Of a stretch of DNA of 64,000 bases, positions 35,740 through 45,534 are shown in pieces; position 1 is the first letter of the stretch, and each line of letters starts with the position of its first letter. The position numbers and the translations under genes are program-made. Source of the DNA: Flavobacteriales bacterium (lineage in GTDB: Bacteria; Bacteroidota; Bacteroidia; Flavobacteriales; Flavobacteriaceae); NCBI GenBank assembly GCA_004214175.1, contig SGZH01000001.1:62001-126000 (forward strand), in the 5' to 3' direction. The notes under the pieces were generated by a model. It did no database searches, was not told where the DNA came from, and saw nothing but the letters and a program-made list of their open reading frames with translations.

Positions 35740-38700
35740 ATCAAAAAACTCAAAAAAATAATTAAAAAATTTTTAGCGATAATTTTAATTTTATCAGCTC
35801 TAATAATTATTATTTTATCGACTTCAGTTGTACAAACTTTTCTAGCAAAAAAAATAACAAAAGCTATAAATGTTAATTTTGAAACTAATATTCATATCAA
35901 ACGTTTAGGGCTAAACTGGAAAGGAGAATTAGACCTTAGAGATATATACATAGAAGATCATCACCAAGATACTTTAATTTATTCGAAAAGGCTTGTAACA
36001 GATATATTGAGTATTAATAATCTGGTTCAGGGAAATTTAGATTTTGGCACTGTAAAAATATATGAACCTAAATTTTACTTAAAAACTTACCAAGACGAGC
36101 AAAACGATAATATTTCAATTTTTGCAAATAAGTTTGTTTCTAAAACTCCTAAAAAAGGAAATGAATTTCAATTAGATGTAAACGCTTTAAATTTAACGAA
36201 TGGTAAGGTCAAAATTATCAATGAAAATTTAAATACCTCCGAAATTTTTAATTTTTCAAATATTTTTATCGTAACAAATGATTTAGTTGTTAAAGGTTCT
36301 ACTGTTAATATAGCTGTAAAAAAACTATCATTGTTCGCAAAAAGAGGGTTTGAAATTAAAAATTTGGAAACTGATTTTTCTTACAGCCCTAATTCAATTA
36401 AGTTAAATTCACTCAAGCTTGAAACTAAGGAGGAATCTAAATTAAATGGAGATTTTTTATTTAATTATAAAAGGGGTGAAATTTCAGATTTTTTAAATAA
36501 AGTAACCCTTGATTTTAAGTTTATCGAAACTAAGATTAATACTAATGATTTAAATACTTTTTACAACGAATTTGGGAATAATCAGATGATTACTTTAAAT
36601 GGTGATGTTAATGGAAATTTAAATGATTTTGTATTTACAAATGGGTTAATTTCCTGCAATAATATTAATATTAGAGGAAACTATAATTTTAAAAATTTAT
36701 TTAAACAAAATAATGATTTCATTGTTTATGCAACCAATCATTCAATTAGTGGGGACTATATCTCTCTTTCGCGTTTTATGCCTACTATTTTAGGAAGGGT
36801 TTTACCAAAAGAAATAGACTACCTCGGAAAGATTAATTTTATAGGTAGTACAACAGTTACTAATTCTACTTTAGTAACTTCCAGTAATTTAGTGAGCTCT
36901 CTGGGTACAGCTCAAACAAAAATTAATATTAATAATTTAAACAATAACGAAAAAGTATCTTATGTAGGAGAAATTAAATTTAAAGATTTTGATTTAGGAC
37001 AATTAGCTAAATCAGAACGTTTAGGAGTCATAACGGCTACTCTTGAAGTGGAGGGCACCGGTTTTTCTAAAAAATCAATCGACGCTAGGGTTAGCGGACT
37101 AATCAATTCTTTAATTTTTGAAACCTATAACTATCAAAACATAACACTTTCAGGAAATTTTAAAAATCCTTTATTTGATGGTTCTCTGTTAATAGATGAT
37201 CCCAATTTAAAATTTGAATTTAATGGATTAGTAGATATTTCTGAAGAATTAAATAGATTTGATTTCAATGCAAATGTTGATTTTGCTGAACTGAAACAAT
37301 TAAATATTATCAAAAGAGATAGTATCTCCATTTTTGCTGGAAAAGTTGATATGGAGATGATAGGCAATGATTTAAATACTCTATTTGGATCCATCTCATT
37401 TAAAGAAACATTCTACCAAAACGATATTGATAACTTTTATTTTGATGACTTTAAAATTACATCTTATCAAGAAGACGTAAAACGAATAATTAAAATAAAC
37501 TCTCCAGATATAATTACAGGATTTATAGATGGTAAATTTTTGATCGAAGAAATTCCATCACTTTTTATTAACGGAATTGGTAGTGTTTATACAAATTTTA
37601 AACCTTTAAAAATTTCTAAAAATCAATTTTTAGATTTCGATTTTGAAATTTACAATAAACTTGTTGAGATTTTTGTTCCTGAACTTCAATTTGGTGAAAA
37701 TACAAGAATAAAAGGTACAGTTTACTCAAATAATTCTAAATTAAAATTTGATTTTGACTCACCGGAAATTATACTTTTTAATACCTATATAGGGAAGGTT
37801 AAGTTTAACGTAAATAACCACAATCCATTATACAATACTTATATATCAATTGATACAATTAACAACGGATTTTACAATTTAAAAAAGTTTAACTTCATTA
37901 ATAAAACTATTAATGACACCCTTTATGTAAACTCTAATTTTATGGGAGGAAAAAATAAAGATCAGTATAATTTGTCCTTATATCATACGATCAATAAGGA
38001 CAATAATTCTGTTATTGGTGTTAAAAAATCTGCTATCAACTATAATGGAAATACCTGGTTTTTAAACGAGAATAATAATAAAAACAATAAAATTGTTTTT
38101 GATAAAGATTTTAACAATATTAAATTCGATTCTATATCTTTAAATAATAATAATGAGTATTTAAGATTAGCGGGGTCTGTTAATGATAGTACTTATAAGA
38201 ACTTGAAAGTTAGTTTTGACAACGTTGATCTTGGAAAGTTAATTCCTAAAGTAGATAGCTTAAGTCTTAAAGGAACAGTTAATGGTAATTTAAATATATT
38301 ACAAAAAAAAGGTCTTTATTATCCAAATTCGAATATTACAATAGACGCTATAGATTTTAACAAAATCTCTCTAGGTGATATGGTTATTGATATCAAAGGA
38401 AATAATGAATTAACCCGTTATGATTTGATTACTACTTTAACAAATGGTAACATAAAGTCCATTAATACCATTGGGTATATAGACGCTTCAAATGATAATA
38501 CCAAAATAGATTTAGATATAGAACTAAATAAATTTGATTTAAATACGATTAGTCCTTTTGGTGGAAATGTAATCAACACTATAAGAGGAGATTTATCTGG
38601 TAGCGGAAAAATAACCGGTGAATTAAAATCACCTAATATTTTCGGAGATTTTAAGATAGTTAATGGTGGCTTAAAAGTTCCCTATCTAAATATTGATTTT

Positions 38701-40119
38701 TCGCTAGGTAGTGTCACCAATTTATTTATTACAAAAGAAAAGTTAGAAATAGAAAATACAACAATCACTGATTCTAAATATCTTACTAAAGGATTACTCT
38801 CAGGACTTGCAACACACACTAATTTTAGAAATTGGAAATTAGATTTATCAATTGATTCTGATAATATAGTGGCTTTAGATACTCAAAAAGAAGAAAATCA
38901 ATTGTATTATGGTACTGCATTTATTAGTGGTAATACTCATATTTATGGACCAATAAATGAATTAGTTATTGATATTGAAGCTGCTACAGAAGAAAATACA
39001 GAATTTAAAATCCCCTTAAGTGACACCGAATCGATTGGAGATAATTCGTTTATAAAATTTCTTTCACCAAAGGAAAAAGAAGCAAAACTCCGAGGGGAGA
39101 AAATTATTACTGATAATTTAAAGGGGTTATCCTTAAATTTTGACTTAGATATTAATAAGAAAGCCGAAATAGAAATTGTAATAGATCAAGAAACTAAATC
39201 TGCCTTAAGAGGAAGAGGGGCAGGGACATTACTAATAGAAATTAATACACTTGGTAAATTTAATATGTGGGGTGATTTTATTGTTTATCAAGGAATTTAT
39301 GATTTTAGATATGGTAAAATTATCCGTAAAGAAATTGAAGTTGAAAAAGGAGGTACTATCACTTGGGATGGTCTAGCAAGTAATGCTGATTTAAATTTAA
39401 AGGCTATCTATAAAAGTAAGGCAAACCCGTCTTCATTGTTAGATGACCCTACCATTAATAGAAAAATACCTGTGGATGTTTACATTGATTTAAAAGATAA
39501 AATCACTCAGCCAGAATTAGTATTTGATATTGATTTTCCAGAGGTAAGTTCAACTGTAAGAAGTGAATTAGAATATAAGTTACAAACACAAGAAGAAAGA
39601 GAAAAACAAGCTTTATTTTTATTAACTACGGGTTCGTTTATTAGTGAAACTGCAGGGCAAAGTGCAATATCGGGAACGGTTACAGATGGAGTCAATGCGA
39701 TATTAGCACAGATACTAACAGATGACGATGCCGTAATTAATATTGCACCTTATTATGATATGGGTATCGATACAAAAGAAATTGAAACTCAAGATGAGTT
39801 TGGGGTTCAGTTTTCATCTCAAATAAGTGAACGTATTGTAGTCAACGGAAAAGTTGGTATTCCAGTTGGAAAAATTAATGAGTCACGAGTGGCAGGTGAT
39901 TTTGATGTTCAATGGTTAGTCAATGAAGATGGTAGTCTACGTATTGATTTTTTTAATAGACAAGCTGAGTTGCAATTTATTGGAGAGGATCAAACTTTTG
40001 AACAGGGTGCAGGTGTTTCGTATCAAGTAGATTTTGATACCATAAAAGATTTAATGGACAAGCTGTTTGGAGTTCAAGTAGAGCTAATTCCTGAGGAAAA
40101 TATAGTTCCTATAAAATAG
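35740..40119 (+). CDS. tamB: translocation/assembly module protein TamB
   Basis: Very large (about 1459 residues) inner-membrane-anchored, beta-helical periplasmic protein that with a TamA/BamA-type partner moves lipids or proteins to the outer membrane. An N-terminal basic stretch and membrane helix (LAIILILSALIIIIL) precede the AsmA-like repeats; the C-terminal TamB domain covers about the last 400 residues. The frame is open from 35698 and has no ATG, GTG or TTG until TTG at 36007, which would cut off the membrane anchor. The most natural start is ATC at 35740, giving I/M-K-K-L-K-K-I-I-K-K-F. See finding. Divergent from tsaD. Confidence 0.9.
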   Translation: MKKLKKIIKKFLAIILILSALIIIILSTSVVQTFLAKKITKAINVNFETNIHIKRLGLNWKGELDLRDIYIEDHHQDTLIYSKRLVTDILSINNLVQGNLDFGTVKIYEPKFYLKTYQDEQNDNISIFANKFVSKTPKKGNEFQLDVNALNLTNGKVKIINENLNTSEIFNFSNIFIVTNDLVVKGSTVNIAVKKLSLFAKRGFEIKNLETDFSYSPNSIKLNSLKLETKEESKLNGDFLFNYKRGEISDFLNKVTLDFKFIETKINTNDLNTFYNEFGNNQMITLNGDVNGNLNDFVFTNGLISCNNINIRGNYNFKNLFKQNNDFIVYATNHSISGDYISLSRFMPTILGRVLPKEIDYLGKINFIGSTTVTNSTLVTSSNLVSSLGTAQTKININNLNNNEKVSYVGEIKFKDFDLGQLAKSERLGVITATLEVEGTGFSKKSIDARVSGLINSLIFETYNYQNITLSGNFKNPLFDGSLLIDDPNLKFEFNGLVDISEELNRFDFNANVDFAELKQLNIIKRDSISIFAGKVDMEMIGNDLNTLFGSISFKETFYQNDIDNFYFDDFKITSYQEDVKRIIKINSPDIITGFIDGKFLIEEIPSLFINGIGSVYTNFKPLKISKNQFLDFDFEIYNKLVEIFVPELQFGENTRIKGTVYSNNSKLKFDFDSPEIILFNTYIGKVKFNVNNHNPLYNTYISIDTINNGFYNLKKFNFINKTINDTLYVNSNFMGGKNKDQYNLSLYHTINKDNNSVIGVKKSAINYNGNTWFLNENNNKNNKIVFDKDFNNIKFDSISLNNNNEYLRLAGSVNDSTYKNLKVSFDNVDLGKLIPKVDSLSLKGTVNGNLNILQKKGLYYPNSNITIDAIDFNKISLGDMVIDIKGNNELTRYDLITTLTNGNIKSINTIGYIDASNDNTKIDLDIELNKFDLNTISPFGGNVINTIRGDLSGSGKITGELKSPNIFGDFKIVNGGLKVPYLNIDFSLGSVTNLFITKEKLEIENTTITDSKYLTKGLLSGLATHTNFRNWKLDLSIDSDNIVALDTQKEENQLYYGTAFISGNTHIYGPINELVIDIEAATEENTEFKIPLSDTESIGDNSFIKFLSPKEKEAKLRGEKIITDNLKGLSLNFDLDINKKAEIEIVIDQETKSALRGRGAGTLLIEINTLGKFNMWGDFIVYQGIYDFRYGKIIRKEIEVEKGGTITWDGLASNADLNLKAIYKSKANPSSLLDDPTINRKIPVDVYIDLKDKITQPELVFDIDFPEVSSTVRSELEYKLQTQEEREKQALFLLTTGSFISETAGQSAISGTVTDGVNAILAQILTDDDAVINIAPYYDMGIDTKEIETQDEFGVQFSSQISERIVVNGKVGIPVGKINESRVAGDFDVQWLVNEDGSLRIDFFNRQAELQFIGEDQTFEQGAGVSYQVDFDTIKDLMDKLFGVQVELIPEENIVPIK

Positions 40120-40147
40120 CCTATTTTAGAGCTAATTCAATGAACAG

Positions 40148-40528
40148 CTAAAACGAAGCAATCATTGATATTTCTATATGAACTGATTTAGGTAACCTCG
40201 AAACTTCGACAGTTTCTCTTGCAGGAGCATTTTTTTCATTAAAGTAAGATGCATAAATTTCATTTATCTGAGAATAATTGTTCATATTACTAATAAAGAT
40301 TGTGACTTTTATTACATTCGAAAAATCCATATCTACTTCATTTAGAATAGCTTTTAAATTTTCCATGACCTGTTTAGTTTCCTCTCTTATATCGCTTGTC
40401 TTCAAAGTACCATTTTTAGGATCAATAGCGATTTGCCCTGAAGTGTAAAGCATATTATCAATTAAAACTGCTTGATTGTATGGGCCTATTGCTGAAGGAG
40501 CTTTTATTGTATGTATTATTTTTTTCAT
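40148..40528 (-). CDS. RidA family enamine/imine deaminase
   Basis: 126-residue RidA (YjgF/UK114) protein that hydrolyses reactive enamine/imine intermediates such as 2-aminoacrylate. The active-site arginine lies in APARETVEV near residue 105, with the SGQIAIDPKNG and the SNMNNYSQIN segments typical of the family. Cytosolic trimer by analogy. It is 14 bases downstream of lptD on the same strand; no functional link is evident. Confidence 0.93.
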   Translation of the reverse strand: MKKIIHTIKAPSAIGPYNQAVLIDNMLYTSGQIAIDPKNGTLKTSDIREETKQVMENLKAILNEVDMDFSNVIKVTIFISNMNNYSQINEIYASYFNEKNAPARETVEVSRLPKSVHIEISMIASF

Positions 40529-40542
40529 TAAAATTAGTTTAT

Positions 40543-43236
40543 TTATAGGCGTTTGTCTGGTTCTCTTCGTTTTTCATATTTAATATCACTTAATAGTGAA
40601 GACTTAATTCCAATAAACATATACCAGGAAGTATTTATACTTCCGATTGGAGTCCAATTAAAACTTAATCTCCAACTTTCTAAATCCCTTTGAAATCTAA
40701 ATTGTGTAAGTGTAACTCCATTATTTTTGAAATCATAACCGGAGGAAATACCAACTTTCCATTTGGGAGAAAACTCAATATTAGAACTTATCATTAAAGA
40801 TTGAGATGTGATTTTGTTTTGCCTGGCAGTGTTTTGATAGGTCATCGTGTAAGCAAGTCTTAAATCCCATGGAATTGAAAAATTATACCAATTATAATCA
40901 GAACTAGAAGAAGATTCAGTATCTACATCAAATTTACTGGGATCGTTAATAGGAGTAGAATTACCAAACAAATCATCAGGTCTACCACCATTTTTAAATG
41001 TTTCAGTTTCAAAATCATCTTTTTCTTTTCCCCTAAAATCAGAGCTAGAAAAATTATAGTTAACACTTATGTTTCCATTCGTAAGTCTAAAAAGACTTCC
41101 TCCATTATTTATATTAAATTTATCGATTCTAATATTATTATTGTCCAATGCATAGGGGTCTAAGGTTCCATTAAAATTTAAATCTAATTTTTTTACAATC
41201 GGAATACTACCAGAAAAACGAATTGGATTCCAATTCAAAGAGTCCCCTAAAATATTGTATGCGGTATTAAAATTTAAATTATTTAAAAGCACTACTTTTT
41301 TTGGTTTTATAGCTGTTGTGTCGCTATCTTTAATCTTAGCCTCAAAAGTATTACTTAAAGAGATGCCAACATTACTTGACCTTACTTTTGAAGGGGCCCC
41401 ATATAAAGATTGTTCAAACCTTGAATATTCTATATTTTCATCAATAGCATTTGGATCTTGATAAGAGTCATAATAATGCTCGTAAGATGGATTAATATTA
41501 TAACTAACTGAAGGTCTAAACACATGCCTAATTGCTTCAATTTTTTTATTTTTACCGAAATTAAACATACCATACACTGTTGTGCCTAAATTTGCTGAAA
41601 AATTATAGGTTCGATAACTATCAAAACCACTTATAGTATCCTTAACAACTCCACCTTCACCGTTATTTATAGATGGATCATAATCTTTTTTTACAGTATC
41701 AAAAACCCATGTTTCCTGGAAGGTTGTACTTAACGATGAGCTTAAATGCTTAAATACTTTAAAATTGGTACTGATAGGAATAGTATGACGTGCACCTAAC
41801 TTGGCACCTTCAAACATTTGAGAGGTAAAAAACTCTGAATCTGTTGTTCTAATTCTATTTTCAGCAGTTAAATTATATTGCAAATTTATATTTTCAATAA
41901 TTCCTTTTTTGGCGCCTATTTTTGGTTCAAATGGAAAGATTCTGGCAACACTAGCATTTAAGTTTGGTAAGGACATATTAATCTCTTCTGTATTTGTATT
42001 TTGAGAATGTGTACCAGCAATTGAAAAATTTATTTGTGGAATTGTTTCAAATGTTTTTGAATACGATATGGAGGAACTAAGCGTATTAACTAGAGAACTT
42101 GCATTGTTGGTTTGATTAATTGATTGATTAAAATATTGGCTACTACCAAGATTAACTGATGCTGAAAAACGAGAACTAGGATTCGATTTTGTATCTTGAT
42201 TGTGGCTCCATCGAATATTGTAGATTGCACTTTCGCTAAAATCATCAAAACCTCGATCTCCATTAATTAACTTTTCGTATCTAAAACTAACATTTCCTCT
42301 AAATTTATAACGTAATGCATAAGAAGATTCTCCACGTAATGCATAACTTCCATTGGTGTAATAATCACCCAGTATAGTTAAGTCTGCATAATCACTCAAA
42401 GCAAAATAATAACCACCATTTTGAAGAAAAAAACCACGATTTCTATTATCTCCAAAACTAGGAACTATAAACCCAGAGGTTCTATTTTTTGTAAGGGGAA
42501 AAAATGCAAATGGTAAACCTAATGGTAAAGGTACATCTGCGATATACATATTTGAGAAACCAGTTATGATTTTTTTATTAGGAACAACTTTTGCCTTACG
42601 TGTGTAAAAGTAATATTCCGGATTATCGATATCTTTAGCAGTAGTAAATTTAATATTTTGTAAATAATAAACTGAGTCATTAACTTTTTTCGCAACTTCT
42701 GCTTTATAGTTAATTTCATCTTTACCAGATCTTGAATTATAGATTAATGCTTTTTTTGTATTCATATTAAAACGAATAGAATCAGGAATCACTTTATTAT
42801 TGGTTTGTGTAAATATTGGTGTTTGAGAATAAGTACCCGCACTATCAATTCCTCTTGCATAGATTTCATTTTTATTGTAATCTAAAATGATGTACCCCGA
42901 CTCAATACGCATGTCTTCATAGGTAATATAGGCATTGTTATACATATAAACCTTATTTTCTTTTTTATCTAAATAAACATAATCATCACCATAATAATCA
43001 ATGACATCAGTTAAAAATTCATCATTAGATTTTATAGAATCTATTTTTACGGTATCTAACTCCATTGTTCTCAATTCCGTTTTTATAGATGGATCATTTG
43101 AAGTTATAGAATCGTTTTCTTTTTTTAGAGGAATTGTAGTTTCGTTTTTTATCGGTAATTCCTGAGAATAAACATTACCATTACATAATGAGACAAGCAC
43201 CAAAGTTGTTATAATAAAATGCCTAAAAGTTTGCAA
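40543..43236 (-). CDS. lptD: LPS-assembly protein LptD-like outer-membrane protein
   Basis: 897 residues: signal peptide (about 1-25, ending NVYSQ), an N-terminal OstA-type beta-jellyroll domain (about 60-190, with KVYMYNNAYITYEDMRIESGYI-like strands), then a long beta-barrel rich in alternating aromatic strands and Asn/Ser loops up to the C-terminus. This fits LptD, which inserts lipopolysaccharide into the outer leaflet. Divergent from the amidase gene; a -7 box lies about 72 bases upstream. Confidence 0.9.
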   Translation of the reverse strand: MQTFRHFIITTLVLVSLCNGNVYSQELPIKNETTIPLKKENDSITSNDPSIKTELRTMELDTVKIDSIKSNDEFLTDVIDYYGDDYVYLDKKENKVYMYNNAYITYEDMRIESGYIILDYNKNEIYARGIDSAGTYSQTPIFTQTNNKVIPDSIRFNMNTKKALIYNSRSGKDEINYKAEVAKKVNDSVYYLQNIKFTTAKDIDNPEYYFYTRKAKVVPNKKIITGFSNMYIADVPLPLGLPFAFFPLTKNRTSGFIVPSFGDNRNRGFFLQNGGYYFALSDYADLTILGDYYTNGSYALRGESSYALRYKFRGNVSFRYEKLINGDRGFDDFSESAIYNIRWSHNQDTKSNPSSRFSASVNLGSSQYFNQSINQTNNASSLVNTLSSSISYSKTFETIPQINFSIAGTHSQNTNTEEINMSLPNLNASVARIFPFEPKIGAKKGIIENINLQYNLTAENRIRTTDSEFFTSQMFEGAKLGARHTIPISTNFKVFKHLSSSLSTTFQETWVFDTVKKDYDPSINNGEGGVVKDTISGFDSYRTYNFSANLGTTVYGMFNFGKNKKIEAIRHVFRPSVSYNINPSYEHYYDSYQDPNAIDENIEYSRFEQSLYGAPSKVRSSNVGISLSNTFEAKIKDSDTTAIKPKKVVLLNNLNFNTAYNILGDSLNWNPIRFSGSIPIVKKLDLNFNGTLDPYALDNNNIRIDKFNINNGGSLFRLTNGNISVNYNFSSSDFRGKEKDDFETETFKNGGRPDDLFGNSTPINDPSKFDVDTESSSSSDYNWYNFSIPWDLRLAYTMTYQNTARQNKITSQSLMISSNIEFSPKWKVGISSGYDFKNNGVTLTQFRFQRDLESWRLSFNWTPIGSINTSWYMFIGIKSSLLSDIKYEKRREPDKRL

Positions 43237-43307
43237 TGCTACGATACCTTTTTTTTGTAATTTTGGCTTGATGATTGTAAGTTAAATTAAAAAGAAATAC
43301 ATTTTTT

Positions 43308-43315
43308 CAAAAATA
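43308..43315 (-). promoter_or_regulatory. lptD: -7 box of the lptD promoter
   Basis: Minus-strand TATTTTTG, full TAnnTTTG match, 72 bases before the lptD ATG. Confidence 0.4.
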
Positions 43316-43399
43316 AGCATATTTTTTATGTGATTTTTTTTTAAAGTATTTTTTTAACAACTTGATTACAATGAATACCTAAGATTAAAAACGTTTTAA

Positions 43400-44527
43400 A
43401 TGGTTATTAATTATAAATCTATTTTTTTTATTGTTTTTTTATTTTTTGTGACTAAATCAAATTCTATGGTCAAGAATTATAAAAATCCTGATAAACCTTT
43501 TATCGTTGTATTAGATGCAGGCCATGGTGGACATGATCCTGGAAATTTGGGAAATGGTTACAGAGAAAAAGATATCGTTTTAAAAATTGTGTTAGAAATT
43601 GGTAGGATCCTAGAGAGACAACCCGACTTTAAAGTTATTTATACTCGGAAAACAGATGTATTTGTAAAATTACATGAAAGAGCTCCAATTGCAAATAGAG
43701 CAGATGCAGATTTATTTGTTTCTGTGCATTGTGATGCTTTTACTAATAATGCTTTTGGAGCAGGAACTTTTGTGTTGGGATTACATAAATCTAAAGCTAA
43801 TTTTGAGGTGGCTAAAAGAGAAAATGAAGTAATTTTTTTAGAAGACGACTACGAAGAAAATTATGAAGGATTTGATCCAAATTCACCTGAATCCCTAATT
43901 GGAATGACTTTAATGCAAGAAGAATATTTAGATCAAAGTATCCTTCTAGCATCACTAATTCAAAATAATTTTTCTAATAACTTGAATAGAAAAGATCGGA
44001 GTGTTAAACAAGCTGGGTTTATGGTCTTATATAAAAGTTATATGCCAAGTGTTTTAATTGAAGCAGGATTTTTAACTAACAAAGAGGAGGGAGCCTATTT
44101 AAATTCAACGAAGGGTCAAAAGGAGATTGCAAATGAGATTGCTAAAGGTATTATTACTTATAAAAAAAGTTTATCTGTTACTAATGAAATAATTCAAGAT
44201 TCTTTAAATCAATCAGAAAATATAAACTCTCAAAATAATAGCCCATCGGAAAATAATTATAACGGAGTTGAATTTAGAGTGCAGATTGCAGCTTCAAGTA
44301 AAAAGTTAGAACCAAAACCCTATAACTTTAATGGCCTCAAAAATATTAAAAGAAAAAAAGAAGGAAAGCTATTTAAATATTACTATGGCTCTACTTTTGA
44401 CTATGATGAAATTTTAAAATTAAAAATAGATGTCCTTGAAAAAGGTTACAACTCTTGTTATATTGTAGCCTTTAAAGATGGGAAAAAGTTAAAATTATCA
44501 GATGTTTTAATTTCTACAAACAAATAA
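43400..44527 (+). CDS. N-acetylmuramoyl-L-alanine amidase with SPOR-like C-terminus
   Basis: Zinc amidase (Amidase_3) that cleaves the bond between muramic acid and the stem peptide. 375 residues; signal peptide about 1-22. Zinc ligands are H42 (LDAGHGGHDPG), E56 (YREKD) and H110 (VSVHCDAF), with the catalytic glutamate in LIEAGFLTN near 218. After a linker rich in Asn and Ser the last 80 residues look like a SPOR-type peptidoglycan-binding domain (VEFRVQIAASS). It heads a same-strand run with the mce gene, linking wall cleavage to envelope lipid transport. Confidence 0.92.
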   Translation: MVINYKSIFFIVFLFFVTKSNSMVKNYKNPDKPFIVVLDAGHGGHDPGNLGNGYREKDIVLKIVLEIGRILERQPDFKVIYTRKTDVFVKLHERAPIANRADADLFVSVHCDAFTNNAFGAGTFVLGLHKSKANFEVAKRENEVIFLEDDYEENYEGFDPNSPESLIGMTLMQEEYLDQSILLASLIQNNFSNNLNRKDRSVKQAGFMVLYKSYMPSVLIEAGFLTNKEEGAYLNSTKGQKEIANEIAKGIITYKKSLSVTNEIIQDSLNQSENINSQNNSPSENNYNGVEFRVQIAASSKKLEPKPYNFNGLKNIKRKKEGKLFKYYYGSTFDYDEILKLKIDVLEKGYNSCYIVAFKDGKKLKLSDVLISTNK

Positions 44528-44580
44528 ACTTATTTCACCATTTTATTTATAAATTTGTTTGAATTAAAATACATTAATCT

Positions 44581-45531
44581 TTGAAAATCACTAAAGAAAT
44601 AAAGACTGGAATATTAGCATTATTTGCCATTTTATTATTAATTTATGGCTATGGTTTTTTGAAAGGCTCCGATCTTTTCTCAAATGAAAGAACATTCTAT
44701 GTTTCCTATGATAATGTTGCCGGTTTAACAGTTTCTGCTCCTGTAACTATAAATGGTTATGTCGTTGGTCAAGTAAAAAAAATAGAATTTGAAAACGATT
44801 TAGGAGGACTATTGGTTACTTTTTCAGTTACTGAAGATTTTAATTTTTCAAAAAATAGTATCGTAAGAATATACAGTACAAGTGTTATTGGAGGTAATGC
44901 TCTAGCTATTATACCTGAAATTGATAAAGATCGTATTGCAATAGACGGTGATGTCCTAAATGGGGAAATTGAAAAAGGAATGCTTGAATCATTAACATCA
45001 GGGCTAAAGCCTTTAGAAAACAAAATTTATACAACGCTCTCAGGATTAGATTCACTACTTAGTAACTTTAATTCAGTTTTAAATAAAGACACAAAAAATA
45101 ATTTAAAAGATGCCATTAGTAGTTTAACAAAAACAGTCTACTCATTTGAAGACAGCTCTTCAGATTTAAATTCTTTATTAAAAGAAAACAAACCAAAATT
45201 AGACAGTACCTTTTCTAATCTGGAAACTATTACTGATAATTTAGCAGTTTTCTCAGATTCTTTAACTCAAATTGATATAAAGGCTATTTCTAATAATTTA
45301 CAGACTACGCTGGATAGTTTTAATTCAATAATGGATAAGTTCAATAATGGCAAAGGAAGTATAGGTAAGTTGATAAATGATGAGAATCTTTATAAAAATC
45401 TTCAAGCTGCCTCAAAAGAATTAGAAGAATTATTAAGAGATTTAAAAGAAAATCCAAAACGATACGTTCATATCTCAGTTTTTGGAAAAAAAGAGAAAAA
45501 ATACGAACCTCTTGATTCTAATAATAAGTAG
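44581..45531 (+). CDS. MCE family lipid-transport protein (MlaD-like)
   Basis: 316-residue membrane-anchored periplasmic protein. The N-terminal helix is at about 10-28; the single MCE domain (about 38-115) includes SVSYDNVAGL-type and PVTINGYVVGQV segments; the remainder is helical, fitting a MlaD-like ring with coiled-coil extension. Starts with TTG (product MKITKEIKTG, the usual family N-terminus). No mlaE or mlaF permease/ATPase genes adjoin, so partners must be elsewhere. Confidence 0.9.
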   Translation: MKITKEIKTGILALFAILLLIYGYGFLKGSDLFSNERTFYVSYDNVAGLTVSAPVTINGYVVGQVKKIEFENDLGGLLVTFSVTEDFNFSKNSIVRIYSTSVIGGNALAIIPEIDKDRIAIDGDVLNGEIEKGMLESLTSGLKPLENKIYTTLSGLDSLLSNFNSVLNKDTKNNLKDAISSLTKTVYSFEDSSSDLNSLLKENKPKLDSTFSNLETITDNLAVFSDSLTQIDIKAISNNLQTTLDSFNSIMDKFNNGKGSIGKLINDENLYKNLQAASKELEELLRDLKENPKRYVHISVFGKKEKKYEPLDSNNK

Positions 45532-45534
45532 TCT

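Noticed and set aside
35669-35740. ATG at 35669 as the tamB start through a frameshift
   Set aside because: It is in a different frame and would need a one-base slip in a modest A run; nothing in the sequence demands this, though a base error cannot be excluded.
36007-36009. TTG at 36007 as the tamB start
   Set aside because: It would remove the membrane anchor and about 90 residues of clear family sequence encoded in the open frame just upstream.
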